Below, one piece after another: positions 1 to 5,833 of a stretch of 8,656 nucleotides of DNA. The DNA is taken from positions 1-8,656 of the forward strand of contig WUQV01000024.1 in NCBI GenBank assembly GCA_009889585.1, in the 5' to 3' direction. The notes under the pieces were generated by a model. The model was not told the DNA's origin, made no database searches, and saw nothing but the letters and a program-made list of their open reading frames with translations. A program made the translations under genes and the position numbers. The DNA comes from Candidatus Bathyarchaeota archaeon. Lineage in GTDB: Archaea > Thermoproteota > Bathyarchaeia > Bathyarchaeales > WUQV01. The first letter of the stretch is position 1. Each line of letters begins with the position of its first letter.

Positions 1-551
1 ACGCCTTTCGCCACGCCGTCCTTCACGAGCAAATGTTTCACCTCTGCTTCCATTCGGATGTCAACGCGCTTGTTGAGGAATTGGCGTACCCTACGAAGCG
101 TTTTAATGCAGTTCTCAGCCCCCATGTGGCGGACCTTTTGAGGGATGAGCTTCAACCCAGCCATCGAGGCCTTGTGCCTTATCTCCTCGATCCTCGTTAA
201 GTCCGTGCCGTATACGTAATTTGGCGCTCCGAACTTTACGTAGGTGTCATCGACGCATTCGATGAGGTTCTTAAGCTCCTCCTCACCAACGTACTCATTC
301 AACCAACCGCCAACCTCGGTCGAAAGCGTAAGCTTTCCATCGCTGAAGGCTCCAGCTCCTCCCCAACCAGAGAGCAAGGAACACGGCTTACAGCCTATGC
401 AACCGAGCCCTCGGCTGGCTGGGCATTTTCGATGCTCTAGGTCTCGACCTTTGTCGATGATCAGGACGCTAAGATCTGATCCCTCCACGAGGTTTAAGGC
501 TGAGAATATGCCAGCTGGTCCCGCTCCGACGATGATCACGTCGTACTTCAA
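1..551 (-). CDS. FAD-dependent dehydrogenase (COG2509-like), N-terminal part, runs off left edge
   Basis: Partial gene: the start is present and about 183 residues can be read without a stop before the window ends. Residues 2-16 carry the dinucleotide-binding fingerprint (KYDVIIVGAGPAG), a beta strand followed by GxGxxG, as in FAD/NAD-linked oxidoreductases. Around residues 46-75 lies a cysteine-rich stretch (GCIGCKPC) followed by SGWGGAGAFSDGKL. That combination is typical of the uncharacterised FAD-dependent dehydrogenases grouped as COG2509. It is probably a cytosolic flavoprotein; the substrate is unknown. The start is taken as TTG at 551-549 because GGGAG (561-557) sits at ribosome-site distance and the protein then begins just before the first strand. 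An internal GTG five codons in would cut into that strand. The gene diverges from the HAD gene at 615. The family call is from motif recognition, not from a search. Confidence 0.82.
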   Translation of the reverse strand, partial: MKYDVIIVGAGPAGIFSALNLVEGSDLSVLIIDKGRDLEHRKCPASRGLGCIGCKPCSLLSGWGGAGAFSDGKLTLSTEVGGWLNEYVGEEELKNLIECVDDTYVKFGAPNYVYGTDLTRIEEIRHKASMAGLKLIPQKVRHMGAENCIKTLRRVRQFLNKRVDIRMEAEVKHLLVKDGVAKG

Positions 552-586
552 TAGCTCTCCCGAAGCCGGGACGATGAGTCAAAGCA

Positions 587-600
587 GATATATATTCTTA
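587..600. promoter_or_regulatory. AT-rich TATA element, possibly bidirectional
   Basis: TATATATT at 589-596 is the only strong TATA-like site between the two divergent genes. On the plus strand its centre is 22 nt before ATG 615 and 31 nt before ATG 624. On the minus strand it would place a transcription start near 565, leaving a leader of about 14 nt that contains the GGGAG site before the TTG at 551. The alternating sequence reads nearly the same on both strands, so use in both directions is plausible but inferred. Confidence 0.45.
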
Positions 601-614
601 ACGAGCGCGTTCGC

Positions 615-1271
615 ATGATTAAGATGGACAGGAACATCAAGGTCGTTTCGTTCGACTTCGACGGAACTCTCGTCGATCATAGCTTCATGGAGGCGTTTTG
701 GAACGAGGTCATGCCTAAGGTATACGCGGACGAAAAAGGCATGGGCCTTAAGGAGGCGATGGCCTATGTCTTCGCAGAATACGATCGAATCGGCAGGTTC
801 GACTTAAGGTGGTATCTGCCGTCCTTTTGGATTAAGCACTTCGGGCTAAAAGCCTCCGTGGATGAGCTATTATTGAGATCGGAAGAGAAGCTAAGGGTTT
901 ACCCGGACGTTCAAGAGGCATTAAAGGAATTGCGATCCTTAGGGTTCGCTATGGTGGTGATATCGAGCGCCCCTAAGGAGCTTATCGAGTTCGGAGTTAA
1001 GAGGATCGGCGATTTCTTTCGAGCGGTTTTATCATCCGTATCCGATTATGGATTAATTCGTAAGCTTCCTAACTTCTACCTTCACGTTTGTAATAGGCTT
1101 GGAGTAAAACCTTATGAAGTAGTTCACATAGGCGATGATTATATTTACGATTATAGCGTTCCTAAATCGTTAGGAATAGAGGCCTTACTTATAAGGAGGG
1201 AAGGCGGATTCGATAAGGAGTTCGTGATTAAGGACTTAAGGGATTTGAAGACGAGGTTAATAAGACATTAA
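615..1271 (+). CDS. HAD-superfamily hydrolase (phosphoglycolate-phosphatase-like)
   Basis: A 218-residue haloacid-dehalogenase-type hydrolase, a cytosolic Mg-dependent phosphatase by family. All four HAD motifs are visible. Motif I is DFDGT, with nucleophile Asp14 and acid/base Asp16. Motif II is VVISSAP, with the Ser at 117-118. Motif III is probably Lys150 in RKLPNFY. Motif IV is HIGDD, with Asp174/Asp175. The segment between motifs I and II (about 20-100) is helical and fits a C1-type cap, so the substrate is probably a small phosphorylated metabolite; the sequence does not identify it. No ribosome site precedes either ATG. The TATA element at 589-596 fits a leaderless or near-leaderless start at ATG 624 (Met4) slightly better than ATG 615; both keep motif I intact. 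It is followed by a 418-base gap facing the convergent gene at 1690. Confidence 0.85.
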   Translation: MIKMDRNIKVVSFDFDGTLVDHSFMEAFWNEVMPKVYADEKGMGLKEAMAYVFAEYDRIGRFDLRWYLPSFWIKHFGLKASVDELLLRSEEKLRVYPDVQEALKELRSLGFAMVVISSAPKELIEFGVKRIGDFFRAVLSSVSDYGLIRKLPNFYLHVCNRLGVKPYEVVHIGDDYIYDYSVPKSLGIEALLIRREGGFDKEFVIKDLRDLKTRLIRH

Positions 1272-1390
1272 TCTACATATAGTATCGATAATGGCTCTAC
1301 ATAATGAGGTCGAAGCATTAAGGCCTTGAAGGAATCAATTCATCTGACTCGATTGAAAGCGCGTTGGAAAGGAGGGCCGAAGGCCAGCAC

Positions 1391-1418
1391 AAGGCTTTCG
1401 CGCCGCTAGCAAAGCCTT
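1391..1418. repeat. 8-bp inverted repeat (hairpin)
   Basis: AAGGCTTT (1391-1398) pairs perfectly with AAAGCCTT (1411-1418) across a 12-nt loop. Just upstream, GGCC-GAA-GGCC (1375-1385) forms a second small hairpin. Function unknown. Confidence 0.5.
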
Positions 1419-1542
1419 TGGACATAAGAGGTGTTAATGCCGGCCTACGGACAGGGCTCAAGTGTTACGTCGTTAACGCTTAAATCGTAAATGAGCGTAT
1501 GCCGCATCATCATTATTATTGCTGACGAACGAAGGCCAAGGC

Positions 1543-1577
1543 GCCGTTTTGAAGGCGTTAAACGCCGTCGAAACGGC
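1543..1577. repeat. Two-part hairpin, 7 bp plus 4 bp
   Basis: GCCGTTT (1543-1549) pairs with AAACGGC (1571-1577). Inside, GGCG (1554-1557) pairs with CGCC (1563-1566) across the loop TTAAA. The two stems are separated by a symmetric 4x4 internal loop (TGAA/GTCG). It could be an RNA fold or a terminator-like structure. Confidence 0.5.
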
Positions 1578-1582
1578 CTTCC

Positions 1583-1629
1583 CATGGGACCTTTCTTAAG
1601 CGGCTCTCAATCCGCTTAGTTGGCCCATG
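1583..1629. repeat. Nested hairpin, outer CATGGG/CCCATG, inner TAAGCGG/CCGCTTA
   Basis: The outer stem CATGGG (1583-1588) pairs with CCCATG (1624-1629). The inner stem TAAGCGG (1597-1603) pairs with CCGCTTA (1612-1618) around an 8-nt loop. The unpaired strands between the stems resemble an H/ACA guide pocket, but no ACA box follows on either strand, so I do not call a guide RNA. Confidence 0.5.
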
Positions 1630-1689
1630 AATCATTCATAAAAAGGAGGGCATTTAACGGAGTTCTTGACTAAGGGGAAGCGTATCGCC

Positions 1690-3087
1690 TCAATAGCACC
1701 TAAACCACACGCCCATTGGCACGTCGAATAGACGGCCTAATGTATCTTTAAACTTAAACCTGCTAATTCTGATGTATACGTGTTCCACAACGTTCGCTCC
1801 GATGTTGTGAAATTGACCGAAGTTCTCTAAATGGCCTGAAACGAAAATGATGGAAGCCGTGATTCCAGAGATGAATGAAATAGCTGAAGCCGGGAGGCCT
1901 GCGAGATTTGCCGCAGTAACAACCGCTATAGCGCCTAAGGGCAAACCTACTTCAAAATCCTGATCATATATATCGAACCAATCGAATATCTTGCTGAAGT
2001 ATACGCTTTCCTTCACGCTTAGCATTCCATCACTTAACTCTGTGCCAGATATATAAGGCCTTATCTCCCTGCTCCCATCGAATATACGACTGGCATAAGG
2101 TGGTTGTCTTGCTTCTACACCACCTATAATCGTTGTTCCACTTACTTGTACATCATAAACATAACTCTCTATCTTCTCAAGGCCAGTGTAATAACTGAAG
2201 CCATCGCAAACGAATATTTCCCTATAATGGACGTGCGCGATCTTAGCGCTTATCCAGAACCAATAAGTCTTTCCCGGCCATACGTACCTGGAGTGAATGA
2301 ACGCATAATAATAACCTCCACGGCTGAAGCCGACTGTATAGAAGTCCACCGAAGGGGTCTGTCCAGCGTAAAGATTGGACTTTATATGATACCCGTAGCC
2401 AACGGTGAACTTGAACCCAGACTCATGGCTGATGACGATGCCGATCCCTGTATTAATAACCCCCGACAGTTGGGGATAGTCGTTATGTACGATTAGCACT
2501 GGAACTCTAACGAAGACATTAGACCTCCAAGAGAGAGCGAGGTCTTCTTCCCATAGGTAAAAGCAATAGGGTTGTAAGATATGTCCTCGTAAAGGCCTAT
2601 GCCCATCCTCTTCGTATAAGCTGAGCTTAACCATCCTCCGTATCAATTCTTCAGAAGCTCTAATCGGGTTATAGTTAATGGCTATCACAGGGAACCTAAA
2701 AGCCCTTCCATCAAGGTTAGCCCAAATATCCATCTTTATAGCTGTCTCGAGCCCTTTATCACGTGGATGTTCCTTAATCCATGCTTCGATCACCTCCTTA
2801 AATCGATCTTCATCCGACCTGAAGAATAGCTTTCCCCCCTCTACTCTTCCTCTGTATAACTCTACGACTGGCGCTATTCTGTCAGGAGGACCTTCAGGCA
2901 CTAAAGCCTCCACTTGAACATAGATTTCAACGTAGTCCAGAATTATACCTCTATCGTCTACAAATGTTATCTCAACGCCTTTCCTAGCTATCAGATGATA
3001 AATTTGAGGTAAAACTATGGACAACGACAGCAAGACCACTATAGCGATTACGACGTAGGCCTTTGTGGACTTACGTTTGAGCTCCAT
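1690..3087 (-). CDS. Unrecognised membrane-anchored, mostly extracytoplasmic protein
   Basis: A 465-residue protein that I cannot assign to a family. The N-terminus is basic (KRKSTK) followed by one hydrophobic segment at about 10-29 (YVVIAIVVLLSLSIVLPQI), which fits a signal anchor with the rest of the chain outside. Residues 35-370 are beta-rich in character, with many aromatics (for example GYYYAFIH near 258-265 and KTYWFWIS near 273-280), as in surface or envelope proteins. Residues about 380-416 form a long glycine/alanine-rich hydrophobic stretch (GLPLGAIAVVTAANLAG onward). This could be a second membrane segment or a membrane-inserting hairpin. Only three Cys are present (175, 294, 464). 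Translation probably starts on a leaderless mRNA, because a TATA box is centred 28 nt upstream of the ATG and there is no ribosome site. No neighbour shares an operon with it. It looks more AT-rich than the ribosomal cluster. Confidence 0.75.
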   Translation of the reverse strand: MELKRKSTKAYVVIAIVVLLSLSIVLPQIYHLIARKGVEITFVDDRGIILDYVEIYVQVEALVPEGPPDRIAPVVELYRGRVEGGKLFFRSDEDRFKEVIEAWIKEHPRDKGLETAIKMDIWANLDGRAFRFPVIAINYNPIRASEELIRRMVKLSLYEEDGHRPLRGHILQPYCFYLWEEDLALSWRSNVFVRVPVLIVHNDYPQLSGVINTGIGIVISHESGFKFTVGYGYHIKSNLYAGQTPSVDFYTVGFSRGGYYYAFIHSRYVWPGKTYWFWISAKIAHVHYREIFVCDGFSYYTGLEKIESYVYDVQVSGTTIIGGVEARQPPYASRIFDGSREIRPYISGTELSDGMLSVKESVYFSKIFDWFDIYDQDFEVGLPLGAIAVVTAANLAGLPASAISFISGITASIIFVSGHLENFGQFHNIGANVVEHVYIRISRFKFKDTLGRLFDVPMGVWFRCY

Positions 3088-3110
3088 TTGTCGATTTCTG
3101 ACGAAGCCAG

Positions 3111-3120
3111 ATATTTAAAT
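3111..3120 (-). promoter_or_regulatory. TATA box of the 465-residue protein gene
   Basis: The minus strand reads ATTTAAATAT, centred about 28 nt upstream of the ATG at 3087. Archaeal TATA boxes are centred about 26-27 nt before the transcription start, so the transcript should begin within a few bases of the start codon (leaderless). Confidence 0.6.
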
Positions 3121-3168
3121 CTTGCACTCTAAATCGCGGATGTCAACGGGCATCATCCTCGTTGAGGC

Positions 3169-3231
3169 CCTCTGCTATTAAGCGTATGGCGTGCTCAAGG
3201 AGGCGCTTAGGGTAAGCGATCGTAGCAGAGG
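3169..3231. repeat. Nested inverted repeat with two alternative inner stems
   Basis: CCTCTGCTA (3169-3177) and TAGCAGAGG (3223-3231) form a perfect 9-bp outer stem. Inside, CGCTTA (3204-3209) can pair with TAAGCG at 3179-3184 or with a second TAAGCG at 3213-3218 (loop GGG). The two pairings exclude each other. The element lies upstream of the TATA box at 3111-3120, so it is not in the leader of the 465-residue gene. No family recognised. Confidence 0.55.
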
Positions 3232-3317
3232 TCGGTTGGCATAGCCTAGCTACTCCATAATCAAGATGCCTTTCCTCAACCCCGCCTTACGTCGCCTCAT
3301 GCTATGGGCCTTTTAGG

Positions 3318-3361
3318 TATCATCATAACGTTCAAGGCACAACGGTAAACGTATGATGATA
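3318..3361. repeat. 10-bp plus 4-bp hairpin
   Basis: TATCATCATA (3318-3327) pairs with TATGATGATA (3352-3361). After a single bulged A (3328), CGTT (3329-3332) pairs with AACG (3348-3351), leaving a 15-nt loop. It is one base away from the next hairpin. Confidence 0.6.
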
Positions 3362-3362
3362 A

Positions 3363-3406
3363 GGCCGTCGCAGTGCGTTTTCCAGCCGTCGGCTGCTTGG
3401 ACGGCC
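3363..3406. repeat. GC-rich hairpin, GGCCGTC/GACGGCC
   Basis: GGCCGTC (3363-3369) pairs with GACGGCC (3400-3406). Inside, GCAG (3370-3373) can pair with CTGC (3393-3396), or alternatively CAGCC (3383-3387) with GGCTG (3391-3395) over a 3-nt loop. Together with 3318-3361 it makes a tandem pair of hairpins. Confidence 0.5.
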
Positions 3407-3671
3407 GTAACGCCGGATGAGATGACACATTTGCTCGACTCAAAGCTTAACTCAAGCATAGCGGCCCATCGCCTCGTTAAGAGCTGAAAACACGTCTAAC
3501 GATTGCCGTTTCATCGATTAGCGAGGGCTAACTCCAGCGCTCGGAACATCGAATGACATCGCGTACCTAAGCCGTACCTTCTAAAGTCCCCGCCTTAATG
3601 GGGTCGGAAGCGATAACCACGCCTTAAAGGAGCTATCGATGCACCCGCTCTAAATGAGAAGGCTTAATAAA

Positions 3672-3699
3672 TGAAGAAGGAAGGCGGTTAAATTTAACC
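3672..3699 (-). terminator. Probable terminator of the cmk-eL14-cbf5 unit
   Basis: Seven bases after the cbf5 stop, the minus strand has a perfect 14-bp palindrome (GGTTAAATTTAACC, 3686-3699). A pyrimidine tract follows (CCTTCCTTCTTC, about 3684-3673). Archaeal termination relies mainly on pyrimidine/T-rich tracts, so the tract is the stronger argument. Confidence 0.45.
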
Positions 3700-3705
3700 C
3701 TGAAA

Positions 3706-4714
3706 CTACCACATCTTAGGGTAAAGATCCCTCGACATGAGAACCCGCTGGACTTTCGCCACAAAGCCATGGTCCATTTGAACGGCCCCCTCCGTCGACG
3801 TTAAGACCTTGGCTAAAGCCACGGCCTCCTCCTTTTGAGTGAAAATCGCCACGATATCGTCCGGCTTTATGCCCGTCTCCAATGAGAGAACGCCTGGAGC
3901 CGCTAAGTTAGCCCCATGGCAGATGGCGGCTACCGCTGAATCGCGTATGTAAACCTTCGGAAGGAGCTTTAAGGCGTACTCCATCGGCAGAATGAACCTT
4001 CTAACGTAAGCCTCATCACCTGATTCCTTCCAACGTGAGTACAAGTAGTAAACGTCGTGTAACGTCACGCATCTTTCATCTTCAGTGAACGGCCCCGCCC
4101 TCGTCCGACGAAGCTCTTGCATATGGGCGCTACATCCTAAAGCCTCCCCGATGTCCCCGCAGAGCTTCCTGACGTACGTGCCTCCTTCGCAACCGACTTT
4201 GAAGAGAACGTTCCTTCCGTTTACTTCGAGTAAATCTAAGTAGTAAATCCTCCGAACGCGAACCCTCCTTTTGACGGATGAACGCAACGGAGGCCTTTGG
4301 TATATAGGGCCTTGGAACTCTCGAAAGACGGCTTTCACGCGTTCGAAGGGGACATCCCCGTGAAGGCGAAGGACCCCTACGTACTCCTTCCCCGTTAAGA
4401 GGAGCGCTTGTACGACTTTAGCTGCTTCCTCAAGGGCTATCGGTAAGACGCCGGTAACACGAGGATTTCCCCAGCCCCTCGGCCTCAAGGGTCCCGCCGT
4501 GGCCGGCGTGTTGAACGCCTAGGATTCGCCTGACCCAGGCCGTGACCTCGTGGCTAGACGGCCCGGGGGGCTTGTCTAAGTTTATGATGCCGAAGCGAAT
4601 GTAGTCGCTTAAAGGGCGTTCCTCGGGCTTGTGGCCGTAACGAGGGTCCGTCTCCTCCTCCGCCCTTATAACGAGCTCCCTTTTGACCTCCCAAGGGGCG
4701 ACGACCTTAGACAT
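3706..4714 (-). CDS. cbf5: Cbf5, rRNA pseudouridine synthase of H/ACA RNPs, interrupted by a 19-nt intron
   Basis: Catalytic subunit of archaeal H/ACA particles (with Nop10, Gar1 and L7Ae), which converts uridine to pseudouridine in rRNA. Uninterrupted reading from ATG 4714 stops at 4430 after 94 codons. Joining 4714..4486 to 4466..3706 gives 329 residues, the normal archaeal length, collinear with Pyrococcus Cbf5. The spliced protein shows NLDKPPGPSSHEV (residues 45-57) and GHGGTLDPRVTG (71-82) with catalytic Asp77. It also has the KEYVGVL motif (Tyr105), QRPPLRS (133-139), HMQELRRTRAGPF and a C-terminal PUA domain (about 249-321). The start has a strong site, GGGAGGAG, a few bases upstream. 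It lies 25 nt after eL14, so the two are probably cotranscribed. Without splicing the Asp is lost and the PUA domain is not made. Alternatives are a sequencing error or a true pseudogene; the fit of the intron to the BHB rule argues against both. Confidence 0.9.
4467..4485 (-). other. Candidate 19-nt archaeal BHB intron in cbf5 mRNA
   Basis: Removal of these 19 nt turns CTT GAG... into CTT GAT CCT, restoring Leu-Asp-Pro in the catalytic motif. The flanks fold as a bulge-helix-bulge (minus-strand RNA). The outer helix is GGGA (4495-4492) with UCCU (4465-4462), and beyond a 2-nt bulge CACG (4501-4498) with CGUG (4461-4458). The central helix is CCCU (4491-4488) with GGGG (4472-4469). The 5' bulge is UGA (4487-4485) and the 3' bulge is AAA (4468-4466). 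The inner stem is GGCC (4484-4481) with GGCU (4476-4473) and a GAGG loop. Cutting after the second base of each bulge gives exactly this intron. BHB introns in cbf5 are known from Crenarchaeota (Aeropyrum, Sulfolobus). Because of an A on both sides, a cut one base later gives the same mRNA. Confidence 0.8.
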
Positions 4715-4739
4715 CGCTCCTCCCTAACGATCGTTCAAG

Positions 4740-5024
4740 CTAGCGTAAGGCTGGCTTCACGGCCTTCGCCATAGCTTCGAGCATCCCCGCGGCCTTTAAC
4801 GCTTCGATCACCTCTTCATCCGATGCCCCCCGTTTGACATCGACTTCATCCTTAGTGAGCTCGATGTGGTTGACGTTAACGCGCCTCCTCCTAACGCCTG
4901 TCAATACCTTAGGGCCGGTGATCAAGACGAAGTTTTTATCGATAACGTCTACGATGACGCACTTTTTACCAGCCTCCCTACCGGTTACCTTAACGCATAT
5001 CCTTCCGACTTCCACCGCAGGCAA
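4740..5024 (-). CDS. rpl14e: Large-subunit ribosomal protein eL14
   Basis: A protein of 94 residues (stop TAG) matching archaeal L14e, a small KOW/SH3-like protein of the 50S subunit shared with eukaryotes and absent from bacteria. Visible family blocks are PAVEVGRICVKVTGREAGKK, then CVIVDVIDKNFVLITGP, then GVRRRRVNVNHIELT and KRGASDEEV. Archaeal homologues begin MPAxEVGR, so I choose the TTG at 5024-5022. It is preceded four bases away by GGTGAT (5034-5029), a good ribosome site. A GTG at 5033 in the same frame would add three residues, but it lies inside that site. The gene sits between cmk and cbf5, the usual archaeal order. Confidence 0.93.
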   Translation of the reverse strand: MPAVEVGRICVKVTGREAGKKCVIVDVIDKNFVLITGPKVLTGVRRRRVNVNHIELTKDEVDVKRGASDEEVIEALKAAGMLEAMAKAVKPALR

Positions 5025-5056
5025 ACCTATCACCAGCTTAAGCCGAGGGCCTCTCG

Positions 5057-5065
5057 CTTAAAATC
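5057..5065 (-). promoter_or_regulatory. Possible TATA box for eL14-cbf5
   Basis: The minus strand reads GATTTTAAG, centred about 27 nt before 5034, which would give a transcript starting at or near the GGTGAT site. A more canonical box, TTATAAAAGG (5137-5128), overlaps the cmk stop codon and would give a leader of roughly 80 nt. Either or both may supplement read-through from cmk. Confidence 0.3.
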
Positions 5066-5131
5066 CTTATGCTATCGCACTTCACTTAAGTAAGGCAATA
5101 GTCGGATAATACGAGTTAGCGAAAGAACCTT

Positions 5132-5749
5132 TTATAAGATAGTAAAGGAAGCATAAGCTCGAAAGATTAAGCTATCTACGACTGATCGTACAACTTGAAA
5201 TACTTCTTCAGCGCTTAACAAGTCCGTATCCACTATTAAATCGAAGGGCGAGTAATCTTCGCATATACGAAATCCATAAAGCCTTTCATAAATAGACTTC
5301 GTCCCCTTCTCCTTATCCTTCACTAAGGCAGCGGCCTCCTCATAACTAATTCCATCCCTTTTCGCCACCCTTTTAACCCTTACGCTTAAAGATGCCTCAA
5401 GCCATACGTTAAAGCCTTCTTTAAAAAGCCAAGGCATAGTCCAACTATCTAAAACGATGCCTCCTCCTTTTGCTAACTTCAATAACTCTTCATCAACCTT
5501 CTTATCAAAGCTAAGATCTTCCATCCGCTGCCTTAAGAACTTCATTCCTTCTTCGCTTTCCCACCAACCGATATTCGTCGGGCGATAACCAGCTTCAGCT
5601 GCTAACGCCTTTAACGCCTCCCCTCCTGAGGCGTACTTCAAGCCGTAATGTTCAGCCAACCTCTTGGCGAGGCTGCTCTTCCCGCATCCAGGCAGCCCTG
5701 CGACGCAAATGACGATTTTATTCGAGGCTTGCCTCCGACGGCCCTCCAT
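5132..5749 (-). CDS. cmk: Archaeal (d)CMP kinase
   Basis: A P-loop nucleoside monophosphate kinase of 205 residues that phosphorylates CMP/dCMP with ATP in pyrimidine nucleotide supply. The Walker A motif GLPGCGKSS is at 18-26. A substrate-site-like SGGEALKALAAEAG is at 41-54. The archaeal CMP kinase signatures RVAKRDGISYEEA (127-139), KSIYERLYGF (151-160) and SPFDLIVDTD (167-176) are also present. The protein is slightly longer than the usual 180 or so residues: it has about ten basic residues before the first strand and extra residues at the C-terminus. Where homologues have a basic residue in a segment like LDGRL, this one reads LDSWTMPW. The ATG at 5749 lacks a clear ribosome site, and no other start fits the frame. 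A TATA-like site lies about 50 nt upstream. Position between eL34 and eL14 is the conserved archaeal one. Confidence 0.9.
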   Translation of the reverse strand: MEGRRRQASNKIVICVAGLPGCGKSSLAKRLAEHYGLKYASGGEALKALAAEAGYRPTNIGWWESEEGMKFLRQRMEDLSFDKKVDEELLKLAKGGGIVLDSWTMPWLFKEGFNVWLEASLSVRVKRVAKRDGISYEEAAALVKDKEKGTKSIYERLYGFRICEDYSPFDLIVDTDLLSAEEVFQVVRSVVDSLIFRAYASFTIL

Positions 5750-5795
5750 AGGGAAACCTAAGCAAGGGGCTGATTGCTTTAGCTGGGGAATTGCG

Positions 5796-5805
5796 CATAA
5801 AAACC
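5796..5805 (-). promoter_or_regulatory. TATA box of cmk
   Basis: The minus strand reads GGTTTTTATG, centred near 5800. This would start transcription near 5773, about 24 nt before the cmk ATG. The adjacent CCTTTTAACG (5804-5813) reads as a possible TATA element on the plus strand, with a start near 5834 just before the hairpin array. Confidence 0.4.
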
Positions 5806-5833
5806 TTTTAACGTAGAAGTCAAATACCTCACC

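Larger units (their letters stand above)
1272..1689. other. Convergent intergenic region, no supported gene; several inverted repeats
   Basis: This gap lies between the 3' ends of the HAD gene and the 465-residue membrane protein gene. No reading frame here has a start, ribosome site or recognisable family. The longest open stretch on the plus strand (about 1322-1480) lacks an ATG and resembles nothing I know. The region is rich in inverted repeats: GGCC-GAA-GGCC at 1375-1385, an 8-bp stem at 1391-1418, a two-part stem at 1543-1577 and a nested pair at 1583-1629. A run of five T on the minus strand (about 1638-1648) could help end transcription of the minus-strand gene. It could be a decayed gene, a small RNA locus or terminators. 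Confidence 0.4.
3121..3705. other. Long intergenic region, no supported gene; strong hairpins
   Basis: About 585 bases between the end of cbf5 and the promoter of the next minus-strand gene. I found no tRNA (no usable T-arm), no rRNA, and no SRP RNA or RNase P RNA core motif. The best small frame is 48 codons on the minus strand (3459-3313), with an ATG but no ribosome site, promoter or known family; it overlaps two hairpins. The region is notable for long inverted repeats at 3169-3231, 3318-3361 and 3363-3406, listed separately. It also has smaller ones such as TTAGC-GAGG-GCTAA near 3520, and CCCC/GGGG around 3590-3605. It could be an untranslated RNA region or the residue of a lost gene. 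Confidence 0.4.

Noticed and set aside
244..618. Plus-strand open frame over the FAD dehydrogenase
   Set aside because: It is antisense to a minus-strand frame with clear FAD-binding motifs, and its own translation is low-complexity Ser/Pro-rich without family features.
1322..1483. Open stretch of about 53 codons on the plus strand after the HAD gene
   Set aside because: No ATG or ribosome site and no recognisable protein motif; it includes two hairpins.
1583..1629. H/ACA guide RNA
   Set aside because: The stem-pocket-stem shape is suggestive, but there is no ACA box after the lower stem and no room for a K-turn.
2104..2917. Plus-strand open frames inside the 465-residue gene
   Set aside because: They are antisense to a long continuous minus-strand gene with a good promoter and show no ribosome site or recognisable motifs.
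3353..3359. ATGATGA as the C box of a C/D guide RNA
   Set aside because: No CTGA D or D' box lies within the usual 50-70 nt, and the sequence is one arm of a perfect inverted repeat, which explains it.
3313..3459. A 48-codon minus-strand frame in the long gap
   Set aside because: It has an ATG but no ribosome site or TATA box and no family resemblance, and it runs through two hairpins; length is within chance.
4430..4714. cbf5 as a simple frameshifted pseudogene, or rescued by +1 frameshifting at GGGGAAA
   Set aside because: Frameshifting would leave extra residues and no catalytic Asp, whereas removal of 19 nt gives the exact family motif and a BHB fold. The rest of the gene is intact and well conserved.
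4834..5093. Two overlapping plus-strand frames over eL14
   Set aside because: Antisense to a clearly recognised ribosomal protein gene.
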